64,000 nt of DNA from Salegentibacter tibetensis (GTDB taxonomy: Bacteria > Bacteroidota > Bacteroidia > Flavobacteriales > Flavobacteriaceae): the NCBI RefSeq assembly GCF_020164485.1, contig NZ_JAIQZA010000012.1:1-64000 (forward strand), given 5' to 3'. Made by a program: the position numbers and the translations under genes. Positions 25,123 to 33,985 of this stretch are shown here, piece after piece; the first letter of the stretch is position 1, and every line of letters starts with the position of its first letter. The notes beneath the pieces were generated by a model. It had not been told where the DNA came from. It searched no databases and saw nothing but the letters and a program-made list of their open reading frames with translations.

Positions 25123-25854
25123 ATGGAAGAAACTACAATAATCTTGCTTCAACTCCTCCTGGCACATATTTTAACCGATTTTGTGCTGCAACCTACCAAA
25201 CTGGTAAAACACAAACGGGAGAAAAAGGCGGGTTCGTGGTTTTTATATTTTCACTCATTTTTAGCAGGATTTCTTACCTATATTTTTCTGCAGGAATGGC
25301 ATTTATGGTATATACCGATAGTAATTAGTGTCAGCCATTTTTTTATCGATTTATGGAAACTTCAGCATAAAAGCGACACTTTAAAACTGTTTTTAATAGA
25401 TCAGTTTTGGCATATTTTAATAATAATTTTAGTCTGGATCTATCTTATTGAAGGCTTTTCAGAATTGATTCCTTTTATTGCTGAATTCTTTTCTTCTCCT
25501 CAAATCTTAGCAATCATTATTGGCTACTTACTTGTTATTTTCCCAACCGGATTTTTAATTGGTAAGGCCACCCGGCGATGGCATAACGAACTTCAGCCCA
25601 ATGGCGAAAATCAAAGCCTGGAAGCCGCAGGTCGATACATAGGTATTTTTGAAAGGATTTTGGTACTAACCTTTATTCTTACTCACAATTTTTCAGCAAT
25701 AGGGTTTCTTATCGCTGCAAAATCTATTTTACGCTTTAGTGATAAAACCGATGCCAGTGCGAGAAAACAAACTGAATACGTACTTATAGGAACACTAATG
25801 AGTTTTGCTATAACTATCTTAATCGGACTCCTAGTACGCTACTTCCTCTTCTAA
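25123..25854 (+). CDS. DUF3307 membrane protein
   Basis: 243 aa integral membrane protein with about six hydrophobic helices. The N-terminal signature HILTDFVLQPTKLVKHKREK and HFFIDLWKL are characteristic of DUF3307. Function is unknown. It is the likely target or partner of the SatD-like protein, from which 2 bp separate it. Its last 24 bases overlap the convergent gene on the minus strand. Confidence 0.8.
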   Translation: MEETTIILLQLLLAHILTDFVLQPTKLVKHKREKKAGSWFLYFHSFLAGFLTYIFLQEWHLWYIPIVISVSHFFIDLWKLQHKSDTLKLFLIDQFWHILIIILVWIYLIEGFSELIPFIAEFFSSPQILAIIIGYLLVIFPTGFLIGKATRRWHNELQPNGENQSLEAAGRYIGIFERILVLTFILTHNFSAIGFLIAAKSILRFSDKTDASARKQTEYVLIGTLMSFAITILIGLLVRYFLF

Positions 25855-26238
25855 AAGTTGAATATTGCTCTGCAAACGCTCTTTTACAATATTCATCATT
25901 CGCTTATTTAAGGCCGAAGAATTCTCGATATAACCAGCATATTCTTCTAAAGTGAATTGTCCTATAATTATTCCCTTTAGGCTATTCCTGAATTTCACAT
26001 CTTTCTGAATAGCGTTTTCAATATAAATAAAGCGCTGATCAAGTTTGAGTTCATAGAATTTGTTCTTGTGTTTTTTAGTGTAATTTCTAAAAACTTCCAG
26101 CAGCAATTCATCCTGAAGTTTGGCAATGGGCCGTAAAGTTTTGTTTTGAAATTGTTCGTCAAAACTCATGTTTTCTGAAACTCTGGCCGAAGGGATCTCA
26201 GGCCTAAGTTCTACTAATTGAAGGTCTCGTGGTATCAT
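25831..26238 (-). CDS. Conserved hypothetical protein
   Basis: 135 aa, charged and probably alpha-helical, with no signal peptide or TM. Similar short Bacteroidota proteins are often labelled glyoxalase in databases, but no VOC metal residues are recognisable, so I give no function. It overlaps the DUF3307 gene tail to tail by 24 bp. The 190 bp upstream to 26428 hold no other gene. Confidence 0.65.
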   Translation of the reverse strand: MIPRDLQLVELRPEIPSARVSENMSFDEQFQNKTLRPIAKLQDELLLEVFRNYTKKHKNKFYELKLDQRFIYIENAIQKDVKFRNSLKGIIIGQFTLEEYAGYIENSSALNKRMMNIVKERLQSNIQLLEEEVAY

Positions 26239-26428
26239 AAGAACTTGTTTTCTTAAATTTAATAAACTTTAAACCTCAAAATTCGAGCCCGATTAAAGAC
26301 TTGTAAACTACTTATAAACATTCATACACGTTAAAATCGTCTTAATCGCCCTGTTTAAGCCTATTCTTCTTTTTATCTTTAGTTAGAAGCCTAAATCAAC
26401 CAAATAATTTAAAAATTCTAATTAGCCA

Positions 26429-27787
26429 ATGATAATTTCAAAAAACCCTTATACCGGAGAACAAATCTCCAGCCATCACGAATTAAGTGATACAGAAGTT
26501 GAAAAATCTATAAAAAGAGCGCATTCCAGGTTTAAATCCTGGCGAGAAACTTCTTTTGCAGAGCGTAGTAATTTAATGATGAAAGCTGCAAAAGAACTTA
26601 AAGACAATTCCCGGGAATACGCAGAAGCCATCACCAAAGAAATGGGGAAACCAATTAACCAGGCTATCGCTGAAGTAGAGAAATGCGCCTGGGTTTGTGA
26701 ATACTATGCTGAAAATGCCGAATCCCACTTACAAAATGAAAAGATAAAAACCGATGCGAAAAATTCGTATGTGGCTTATGAACCTTTAGGAGTAGTCCTG
26801 GCCGTAATGCCATGGAATTATCCCTTTTGGCAAGTGTTCAGGTTTGCGGCACCCGCACTTATGGCTGGAAATATTGGAATTTTAAAACACGCCAGTAATG
26901 TAATGGAGTCAGCTAATAATATTCAAAAGATATTTGAAAAGGCTGGTTTCCCGGAGGATTGTTTTCAGAACCTGGTAATTGGCAGTAAGAAAGTTGAAAA
27001 TATAATTAGAAACAAAAGAGTAAAAGCAGTAACCTTAACTGGTAGTGAAAGGGCAGGAAGTAGTGTTGCTTCAATTGCCGGGGAAGAGATCAAAAAGTCG
27101 GTTCTAGAACTTGGTGGGAGCAATGCACTTGTGATTTTTAAAGATGCTAATATTGCTAAAAGTGTAAAAACCTGTGTACAGGCCCGTTTTCAAAATACTG
27201 GACAAAGTTGTATTGCCGGGAAACGTTTGCTGCTACATAAGGATATAGCTGAAGATTTCTTGGAGGAATTCACACGCCAGGTGCGAGAATTAAAAAGCGG
27301 CGACCCAATGGATGAAGAAACTTTTATTGGGGTAATGGCCAAAGAAAATCTGGCGGAAGATTTGGAAGACCAGGTTAAAGATTCAGTAAAAAAAGGAGCG
27401 AAAATTATTTTAGGCGGAAAAAGGGACGGCACCTATTATGAACCAACTATAATTACTGGAGCCAGGGAGGGAATGCCCGTTTTTGATGAAGAAACATTTG
27501 GTCCTGTCATTTCGGTTACAGAATTTAAAGATGAGGAAAAAGCAATAGATCTGGTTAACTCCTCCAGTTTCGGACTTGGGGTTTCTATTTTTACAGAAGA
27601 TGAAGATTTTGCCCTTAAAGTGGTTCCACGATTTGAAGATGGGGCTGTGTTTGTAAATGAGCTGGTTAAAAGCGATCCAAGATTACCTTTTGGCGGAACC
27701 AAAATGTCAGGATACGGAAGAGAATTGTCCCATCACGGCATCCAGGAATTCACCAATAGAAAAACGGTGTACTTTAACAAATATTAG
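26429..27787 (+). CDS. NAD(P)-dependent succinate-semialdehyde / aldehyde dehydrogenase
   Basis: 452 aa ALDH. PWNYPFWQVFRFAAPALMAG, the Rossmann turn LTGSERAGSSVA, the general base Glu in LELGGSNALVI and nucleophile Cys in FQNTGQSCIAGKRL are in order. The C-terminus ELVKSDPRLPFGGTKMSGYG is typical of succinate-semialdehyde dehydrogenase GabD/YneI, which oxidises succinic semialdehyde to succinate. Other aliphatic aldehydes remain possible. It is followed by the DUF72 gene after 9 bp. Confidence 0.88.
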   Translation: MIISKNPYTGEQISSHHELSDTEVEKSIKRAHSRFKSWRETSFAERSNLMMKAAKELKDNSREYAEAITKEMGKPINQAIAEVEKCAWVCEYYAENAESHLQNEKIKTDAKNSYVAYEPLGVVLAVMPWNYPFWQVFRFAAPALMAGNIGILKHASNVMESANNIQKIFEKAGFPEDCFQNLVIGSKKVENIIRNKRVKAVTLTGSERAGSSVASIAGEEIKKSVLELGGSNALVIFKDANIAKSVKTCVQARFQNTGQSCIAGKRLLLHKDIAEDFLEEFTRQVRELKSGDPMDEETFIGVMAKENLAEDLEDQVKDSVKKGAKIILGGKRDGTYYEPTIITGAREGMPVFDEETFGPVISVTEFKDEEKAIDLVNSSSFGLGVSIFTEDEDFALKVVPRFEDGAVFVNELVKSDPRLPFGGTKMSGYGRELSHHGIQEFTNRKTVYFNKY

Positions 27788-27796
27788 TAGAACACT

Positions 27797-28672
27797 ATGA
27801 ACTTTGGAAAAGTAGATCATCCTGAGAATATAGATTTTTCCCTGCCTAAAACGCATCCGGACACCATTAAAATTCTTAATGAAAAGGGAGATAAAGGAGG
27901 ATTTAAAGATGTGCGTATTGGCTGTGCAAAATGGAGTAGAAAAGACCTTAAGAACTTCTATCCGCGAGGGACAAAAGATGAGCTTGTTTACTACTCCTCG
28001 CAGTTTAACAGTATAGAATTCAATGGTTCTTTCTATAGAATGTATCCTGAAGAGCAGTTTAAAAAATGGTATGGAAAAGCTGATGAAGATTTTAAGTTTT
28101 TCCCTAAAATACCCAGACTTATAAGTCATAGAAAGTGGCTTAACGGAACAGAAGAGCTGACCGATGATTTTGTAAAAAATCTGCTTCAGTTAAAAGAAAA
28201 ACTGGGAATGGTTTTCCTGCAAATGCGTGAGAATTTCACCCCAAAGTTTATTGATAGACTGGATGAATTTTTTGCTCATTGGCCAAAGGAAATTCCGCTT
28301 TCAGCAGAATTAAGACATGAAGATTGGTATGCAGATGAAAAAGTAGCCAACGAACTTTACGATATTCTCAAAGCAAGGGATGTAGCGCACATAATAACCG
28401 ATACCGCGGGAAGACGCGATCTAATTCATATGCGATTGAGTAATACCACGGCCTTTATAAGGTATAACGGAGCCAACCATAGTTCAGATTACACAAGATT
28501 AGATGATTGGTTGGATAGGCTGGAAAAATGGCATAAAGAAGGGCTTGAGAATGTTTACTTTTTTGTGCATCAAAATGTGGAAGAGGCCTCTCCCTTACTT
28601 TCGGCCTATTTTATTGAGAAATTCAACAAACGATTTAAAACAGATATACAAATACCTAAAACTTTAAATTAA
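27797..28672 (+). CDS. DUF72 family protein
   Basis: 291 aa TIM-barrel-like DUF72 (YecE-type) protein. The signature GCAKWSRKDLKNFYP, FNSIEFNGSFYRMYP and FKFFPKIPRLISH is clear, with SAELRHEDWYAD and VHQNVEEASPLLSAY further on. Biochemical function is not established for the family. It lies between the aldehyde dehydrogenase and a Nudix hydrolase with gaps of 9 and 1 bp, so the three probably share a transcript. Confidence 0.88.
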   Translation: MNFGKVDHPENIDFSLPKTHPDTIKILNEKGDKGGFKDVRIGCAKWSRKDLKNFYPRGTKDELVYYSSQFNSIEFNGSFYRMYPEEQFKKWYGKADEDFKFFPKIPRLISHRKWLNGTEELTDDFVKNLLQLKEKLGMVFLQMRENFTPKFIDRLDEFFAHWPKEIPLSAELRHEDWYADEKVANELYDILKARDVAHIITDTAGRRDLIHMRLSNTTAFIRYNGANHSSDYTRLDDWLDRLEKWHKEGLENVYFFVHQNVEEASPLLSAYFIEKFNKRFKTDIQIPKTLN

Positions 28673-28673
28673 A

Positions 28674-29087
28674 ATGAAACAGCAAGAAGTAGCAGTAACC
28701 GTAGATAGTGTAGTTTTTTGTAACGCAAATAATGAATTTAAGGTATTACTCATAAAAAGGAAAAACGATCCTTTTGGGGATCAATGGGCATTGCCGGGAG
28801 GTTTTATAGATGAATCTGAAGATTTGGTAACCGCTGCCAAACGGGAACTTAAAGAAGAAACAGGGGTTGCGGTAGAAACAATGGAACAGGTAAGAGCGTT
28901 TGGCGCTCCCGGTCGTGATCCCAGGGGAAGAACCATTTCTATTGCTTTTGTAGCTCGAATTTTTTGTGAGGAAGATCTAAATGCTGGTGACGACGCAGCA
29001 GAAGCTTCCTGGGTAAGTATAGATGATTTACCAAAACTCGCTTTTGATCACGCTGAAATCATTGAAGCTGCGAAAAATTATTTATAG
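28674..29087 (+). CDS. Nudix hydrolase
   Basis: 137 aa. The complete Nudix box is GGFIDESEDLVTAAKRELKEETGV, given here in parts: GGFIDESEDL and RELKEETGV. The surroundings (VFCNANNEFKVLLIKRKNDP, APGRDPRGRTISIAF) resemble ADP-ribose pyrophosphatase/NrtR-type domains. It hydrolyses a nucleoside diphosphate derivative, probably ADP-ribose; the substrate is inference. Last gene of the ALDH-DUF72-Nudix set. Confidence 0.9.
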   Translation: MKQQEVAVTVDSVVFCNANNEFKVLLIKRKNDPFGDQWALPGGFIDESEDLVTAAKRELKEETGVAVETMEQVRAFGAPGRDPRGRTISIAFVARIFCEEDLNAGDDAAEASWVSIDDLPKLAFDHAEIIEAAKNYL

Positions 29088-29212
29088 TATTGGTAATTTA
29101 CAAGCCCTTTTTTTATCAAAATCTAAAATGATCAACTTGATATTATAGTACCGGTAAATCTTAGAAAAGCTTTTACCCGCCCACATTTTATGGTTACTTT
29201 TAAAACAAAAAT

Positions 29213-29608
29213 ATGAGATTTCATACCAGAAAATGGATTAAACCTGAAGACCTAAACCCTAACGGAACTTTGTTTGGCGGGTATTTACTGGCCTGGATAG
29301 ATGAAGAATGTGCTTTGTACAGTATCATTCAGCTGGAAAATTCTAAGTGTGTCACTAAATATATGAGTGAGATTAATTTTCAGCATTCTGCAAAACAAGG
29401 GGATATTGTTGAAATTGGGATTGAAGTACTGAAATTCGGTACTACCTCGCTAACTTTAAAGTGCGAGGTTAGAAATAAAATGACACGGCACACTATTATT
29501 ACTATAGATAAAGTGATTATGGTGACCTTAGATGAAAATGGAAAACCAACGGCGCACGGGAAAACTAAGGTAGAATTTGTGAAAGACAGGTTGCAAGAAC
29601 GCGCTTAG
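29213..29608 (+). CDS. Acyl-CoA thioesterase (YciA/BFIT-type hotdog)
   Basis: 131 aa single hotdog domain. LNPNGTLFGGYLLAWIDEECA holds the conserved Asn, GG and Asp of the YciA/acyl-CoA hydrolase family, followed by INFQHSAKQGDIVEIGIEV. It hydrolyses acyl-CoA to free acid and CoA in the cytosol. It overlaps the convergent methyltransferase gene by 4 bp. The 125-bp gap upstream shows no clear promoter. Confidence 0.88.
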   Translation: MRFHTRKWIKPEDLNPNGTLFGGYLLAWIDEECALYSIIQLENSKCVTKYMSEINFQHSAKQGDIVEIGIEVLKFGTTSLTLKCEVRNKMTRHTIITIDKVIMVTLDENGKPTAHGKTKVEFVKDRLQERA

Positions 29609-30783
29609 CATTTTTCACAGAATAACACGATCTTTTCATTATTTATATTGGTGGTGAAGAATAAATAGGTTTTACCACCTTCTTTTATTTTGAACTTTTT
29701 TCGTAAAACCGCAACGCTTTCGTGGAAGTTTCTGGTGGTAATGTTGGCTTTTAAATTCTTAAATTTTTTCTTTAATGAACTGGGCTTATATTCTTGATTA
29801 TCAATAATTTTAAATCTTCTTCCGGGAAAATTAATTTCTTTTTCTGAAGTATATAAATGAGAATTGGGATGAAGTTTTTCTGTTTGCGTTTGATGCGCGA
29901 TTTCTTCGAAAAGTCCACTTTTCATAATCGCTGCATTGGGCTCGTAAAGAAAATTCTTAGGTAGGGAATAGTTTAGTTCAGAAGTAGTTTTATTAAAAAT
30001 TCCTTCAAATTCTTCAAGGCCGGTTTTAGTAAAATTCCTGGTTTTTATTTTAGTTGCTGAAGTATTGTCTTTTTTCAGCATCCATAATAATTCTTTCACA
30101 TCATTATTTACTGCGATTATATGAATTTCGGCTACAAATTTCAACTCTGAAATTCCGGCCTGCAAATCGAGTAGTGGAGAGGTTTTGATGAGGATTGTTT
30201 TGCTTTTTCTAAATAGCAATTCAATATTTTCCGGGACATTAGGTAAGCAATCAGCAAGTTTAAAGACTTTTCCTCCCGAATCGTCCCGCCGAGCCGGATC
30301 TATATAAATACAATCGAATCTTTGATCAGTATCCTTTAGAAACGCAATGCTATCTTCATTTCTAAAGGAAATATTTTTCACCCCTAATTGTTTCAAATTA
30401 TGCGCTGCAATTTCAGATAATTCAGCATTTAATTCACAATGTATAACCTCCTTAAAATTTTCAGCAAAATAATAATCGTCTATTCCCAGTCCGCCGGTTA
30501 AATCGATTAAAGTTTCGCCTTTAAGCAATGAAGCTTTATATTTTGCGGTAGTTTCAGAGGAGGTTTGTTCTAAATTTAACTTTGGCGGATAGTAAATTCG
30601 GGTTTGCTTAAACCAGGTTGGCAGCTTTTTTTCAGCCTTTTGCAAACCTGTTAACTGTTGTGCCAATTCTGAAGAGGAAATATTAGGAAATGGACTTCCG
30701 CGTAGTGCTAATTCAGCAGGAGTTGCTTTCAGGTGCTTCCTTAAGAACTCCTGAACTTCGGGATTTAATAGCGCTTTATTCAA
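29605..30783 (-). CDS. SAM-dependent methyltransferase with THUMP-like C-terminus
   Basis: 392 aa with a TTG start. Motif I is LIDLTGGLGIDDYYFAE and motif IV CIYIDPARRD, so this is a class I methyltransferase. The C-terminal third (SSLKKKFKNLKANITTRNF) resembles the THUMP-like domain found in a Bacteroidota family related to RNA methyltransferases. Substrate unknown, probably RNA. It is downstream of the AI-2E gene (9 bp) in a minus-strand run starting at DUF4159. Confidence 0.82.
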   Translation of the reverse strand: MNKALLNPEVQEFLRKHLKATPAELALRGSPFPNISSSELAQQLTGLQKAEKKLPTWFKQTRIYYPPKLNLEQTSSETTAKYKASLLKGETLIDLTGGLGIDDYYFAENFKEVIHCELNAELSEIAAHNLKQLGVKNISFRNEDSIAFLKDTDQRFDCIYIDPARRDDSGGKVFKLADCLPNVPENIELLFRKSKTILIKTSPLLDLQAGISELKFVAEIHIIAVNNDVKELLWMLKKDNTSATKIKTRNFTKTGLEEFEGIFNKTTSELNYSLPKNFLYEPNAAIMKSGLFEEIAHQTQTEKLHPNSHLYTSEKEINFPGRRFKIIDNQEYKPSSLKKKFKNLKANITTRNFHESVAVLRKKFKIKEGGKTYLFFTTNINNEKIVLFCEKC

Positions 30784-30792
30784 AATGCAGAT

Positions 30793-31881
30793 TTAAAGGT
30801 CCCGGGTAAGTCGTTTTACGATCTTGTATTCGCTTAAAGATTCTTTAGCGATCACTTTAAGGGCCGTATAGAAGGGCACAGCGATAACCATTCCGGTGAT
30901 GCCGAACATAATTCCGGCAATAAGAATGATAAGAAATATTTCTAAAGGATGTGATCTCACACTGGCGCCAAAAATCATAGGCTGAGAGATCATATTATCT
31001 ATAAGCTGACAAATAGCATAGCCAAGCATTATGTAACCTAATTTAGGCAGAATAACCAATTGAAAATCGGCACCAAGATTACTGGAAATCACAAAAAGAG
31101 CCATTAAAATTCCCGCAAAGAGAGGCCCTAAATAAGGGACCAAATTTAGAAAAGCGCAAATAAAGGCAATGGCAATAGGATTATTGATTTCGAACACACT
31201 TAGTAGAATAGCATAAAGCACAAATAAAACCGTGATTTGCAGGGTTAACCCAACAAAATAACGGGAAAGCAAAATTTTAATCTTATTAAAAACACGTTGA
31301 AATTTCTTTTCGTCCCCACGATTGGCAAAAACAAGAATACTATTCAACATTAATTTACTGTCTTTCAGCAAGAAAAAAGAAATAAAGAGAATGGAAAAAA
31401 TGGCTATAATAGTGGCTCCCAAAATACTAAAAACATTATTTAAAAGTCTGGGAACCGCACCAATATCAAAATTTCTTATAAATTCACTCTGCTTTAAACC
31501 CTCTATTAGATTAATTTCTTGAACTCCTAAATAATTATTTATTTGATTGTTTAGTTCATTAACATCGCTTCTAAAAGCTTCCATGTCTATTCGACTTAGA
31601 TAATGACTTTGCTCAATTACAATAGGTACGAAAACAAGTATAATTCCCGCGAAGATAGAGAGGACAAGGATTAGCACTATAATTACTGAAAGCTGATTGG
31701 GTATTTTTAACCGCTGTCTAAGAAAGATTACTACTGGCCGGCCAACCAGAGAAATTACCGCGGCGATAGCGATATAAACCAAAACCGATTGGATTTCCCA
31801 TAAAAAATACAGCAGTAGAATAATACCTATCATTATTCCTGCTGCCCTTAAAATCCCTAAAGTAATTGATTTTGAATTCAC
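30793..31881 (-). CDS. AI-2E family transporter (PerM-like)
   Basis: 362 aa with a GTG start. About seven to eight TM helices are arranged as in the AI-2E/PerM family: an N-terminal pair, a soluble loop (about 95-150), then the core FLNLVPYLGPLFAGILMAL and LIDNMISQPMIFG. Members export autoinducer-2 or act as Na+/H+ antiporters; the substrate here is not known. It lies 12 bp after the TrmH gene. Confidence 0.88.
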   Translation of the reverse strand: MNSKSITLGILRAAGIMIGIILLLYFLWEIQSVLVYIAIAAVISLVGRPVVIFLRQRLKIPNQLSVIIVLILVLSIFAGIILVFVPIVIEQSHYLSRIDMEAFRSDVNELNNQINNYLGVQEINLIEGLKQSEFIRNFDIGAVPRLLNNVFSILGATIIAIFSILFISFFLLKDSKLMLNSILVFANRGDEKKFQRVFNKIKILLSRYFVGLTLQITVLFVLYAILLSVFEINNPIAIAFICAFLNLVPYLGPLFAGILMALFVISSNLGADFQLVILPKLGYIMLGYAICQLIDNMISQPMIFGASVRSHPLEIFLIILIAGIMFGITGMVIAVPFYTALKVIAKESLSEYKIVKRLTRDL

Positions 31882-31893
31882 GGGGTAAATATA

Positions 31894-32415
31894 TTATTTC
31901 TTAGCGAAAGCAAATATTGTTTTTGATATTTCGTATAAGGCTATTCCTGCAGCTTGTGCAACATTCATACTGCTATTTCGTCCAAACATATTGATATGCA
32001 AATGTTTATCTGAAATTTTTAATAATTCTTTATTGATACCTGAAACTTCATTTCCCAAAATCAAAATGATGCCTTTATGATCTTCGGAATAATGGAAATC
32101 CTCAATAGGAATACTGCCTGAAGTGATCTCCAGTGCATAAACATCACAATTTGCTTTAGAATTTTGAATAAAATTAATCGTATTTTCGGTAAATTCGTGC
32201 GTAACGGTTTTGTGTGTATTTCTTGCTGTTTTATGAAGCCTTCGGCTATTAAGGTTTGGTTCGGTCCCCGAAAAAACAATTTTTTCCACGTTAAAAGCAT
32301 CAGCAAGCCTGAAAATGCTGCCGATATTGGCTTCTCCCGTAATGTTATCTAACAGAAGAATAACGGGAAATTTTTCTTTGCTGAATTTTTCGTCAAAATG
32401 GGATAGTTGTACCAT
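31894..32415 (-). CDS. TrmH/SpoU-family RNA 2'-O-methyltransferase
   Basis: 173 aa SPOUT protein with the three trefoil-knot motifs: NIGSIFRLADAFNVEKIVF, ILGNEVSGI and MNVAQAAGIALYEI. It should 2'-O-methylate a tRNA or rRNA ribose using SAM. It lacks the extra N-terminal substrate domain of RlmB. Its start codon shares a base with the stop of the DUF4159 gene (TAATG), so translation is coupled. Confidence 0.9.
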   Translation of the reverse strand: MVQLSHFDEKFSKEKFPVILLLDNITGEANIGSIFRLADAFNVEKIVFSGTEPNLNSRRLHKTARNTHKTVTHEFTENTINFIQNSKANCDVYALEITSGSIPIEDFHYSEDHKGIILILGNEVSGINKELLKISDKHLHINMFGRNSSMNVAQAAGIALYEISKTIFAFAKK

Positions 32416-33164
32416 TAATTTTCAAAGGCGTATTTCAAAATATTTGCTCCCATCTGTAATGCTTTTAATCTTACTTCTTCCGGATCGTTATGAACTTCGG
32501 GGCTTTCCCAACCATCGCCAAGATCACTTTCTACGGTAAATAAAAGTACCAGTCTGTTTTCATCAAAGATCCCAAAAGCCTGTGGCGGTTTATTATCATG
32601 TTCGTGAATTTTGGGTAAACCTCGAGGAAAATTAAAAGCAGTGCTAAAAATAGGGTAGTTTGCGGGTAGTTCTTCCAGTTTTTTCTCAGGAAATACCTTT
32701 TGCAACTCTTTCTCCAAATATTGTTGCATCCCGTAGTTATCGTCTATATGAAGAAAACCACCACTTAATAAATAATTTCTAAGATTTTCAGCTTCTTTAT
32801 CACTGAAAATCACATTTCCATGGCCCGTCATATGTACAAAAGGATATTGAAAAATATCTGAATTTTCCGGTGTGACGGTTACAGGTTTGGCTTTTAAACT
32901 GGTCTCGATATTATTATTTGCAAAAGTGATAAGATTGGGCAGGGAAGTAGGATTTGCATACCAGTCGCCGCCACCATTGTATTTTAGAAGCGCAATCTCC
33001 TGCGCAGCTAGAAACGGGCAAAAACCAATAAAAAGAAATAACGGTAAACTGCCTCGAAGCAAGCTCAAGAGGCTTTCAGAGAGGAAAGTAAATTTGAATT
33101 TCGAGGCAAGCCTTGGAGCATTTAAATCTCGATTATCGAGTAAATATTTTTTTAAAGTCAACAT
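32415..33164 (-). CDS. DUF4159 protein with a repeat inside its signal region
   Basis: 249 aa. The mature part starts AQEIALLKYNGGGDWYANP, followed by the ThuA-like/DUF4159 body (PFVHMTGHGNVIFSD, GFLHIDDNYGMQQYL). Residues about 6-40 are encoded by copy B of the ~100-bp palindromic element, lying between MLTLKK and the hydrophobic core LPLFLFIGFCPFLAAQ. Translation may run from 33164 through the repeat, or start at an internal TTG (codon 33 or 35), which would give a normal signal peptide. The family is exported and of unknown function. Downstream trmH is coupled to it. Confidence 0.82.
   Translation of the reverse strand: MLTLKKYLLDNRDLNAPRLASKFKFTFLSESLLSLLRGSLPLFLFIGFCPFLAAQEIALLKYNGGGDWYANPTSLPNLITFANNNIETSLKAKPVTVTPENSDIFQYPFVHMTGHGNVIFSDKEAENLRNYLLSGGFLHIDDNYGMQQYLEKELQKVFPEKKLEELPANYPIFSTAFNFPRGLPKIHEHDNKPPQAFGIFDENRLVLLFTVESDLGDGWESPEVHNDPEEVRLKALQMGANILKYAFEN
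33045..33146 (-). repeat. ~100-bp dispersed palindromic element, copy B
   Basis: Reverse-oriented copy of 2066-2164. Shared are the palindrome CTCGATAATCGAG, TAATGCTCC-type and AGGCTTG words, GCCTCTTG and the terminal CGAGG with AGTTTA. It lies inside the open reading frame of the DUF4159 gene and keeps the frame open. Confidence 0.85.
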
Positions 33165-33271
33165 CAGTGTAAAAATATCAATAAAAAAGAGAGTATACTA
33201 AACGGATACAAATCTAAAAAATTCTGAGTTTGCAAAATTAATAGTGATAAATCTCACTTAGTGATCAAAAA

Positions 33272-33982
33272 TTAATCCTGATTTATAAGAGCAATGGTAT
33301 GACAGGCAACCATGGCTGCTGTTTCTGTTCTCAGTCTACTATCGCCTAAACTAACCGCATTCCAGCCTTTTTCAATTGCCTGTTCTATTTCTTCAGGAGA
33401 AAAATCACCTTCAGGGCCAATAAGAATGCATATATTTTCTTTTGGTTTAGCTTCGTTTTTCAGTGAAAGACGGGGAATATTTTCTTCGCAGTGAGCTATA
33501 AATTTCTGTGCTTCAGTTTCATTTACAAGAAATTCTGAGAAATTAACTGCTTCATTTATAATTGGTAAACTGAAATGTAAAGATTGCTTCATTGCGCTTT
33601 GCAAAACCCTTTCATAGCGATTTAGCTTTATTGTTTTTCTTTCGCTGTGATCGCAAATTATGGGTGTGATCTCATCAACTCCGATTTCTGTCGCTTTTTC
33701 CAGGAACCATTCATACCTGTCGTTCATTTTCGTAGGCGCTACTGCAAGGTGTAATCGATATTTTTTTGGTTTTTCCTCTTCAACTTCAATAATTGTAGCC
33801 AAACATTGTTTTGGATCAGCTGTTATGATTTCCGCCGTAAATAAACTTCCTTTTCCGTTTGTCACTTTTAATGAATCTCCAGGATTTTTTCGCAAAACCT
33901 TTGCGATATGCCGACTTTCATCTTTTGGGAAGACAATTTGCTTATCGGTTTTTTCAATATTCGGGGTGTAAAAAAGTTGCAT
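33272..33982 (-). CDS. rsmE: 16S rRNA m3U1498 methyltransferase
   Basis: 236 aa SPOUT methyltransferase. An N-terminal PUA-like region (HIAKVLRKNPGDSLKVTNGKG) precedes the knot motifs LIGPEGDFSPEEIE and VSLGDSRLRTETAAMVA, which define RsmE. It methylates N3 of U1498 in 16S rRNA of assembled 30S subunits. It is encoded 3 bp after tsaD on the same strand, so the two are co-transcribed. Confidence 0.95.
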   Translation of the reverse strand: MQLFYTPNIEKTDKQIVFPKDESRHIAKVLRKNPGDSLKVTNGKGSLFTAEIITADPKQCLATIIEVEEEKPKKYRLHLAVAPTKMNDRYEWFLEKATEIGVDEITPIICDHSERKTIKLNRYERVLQSAMKQSLHFSLPIINEAVNFSEFLVNETEAQKFIAHCEENIPRLSLKNEAKPKENICILIGPEGDFSPEEIEQAIEKGWNAVSLGDSRLRTETAAMVACHTIALINQD

Positions 33983-33985
33983 CGA

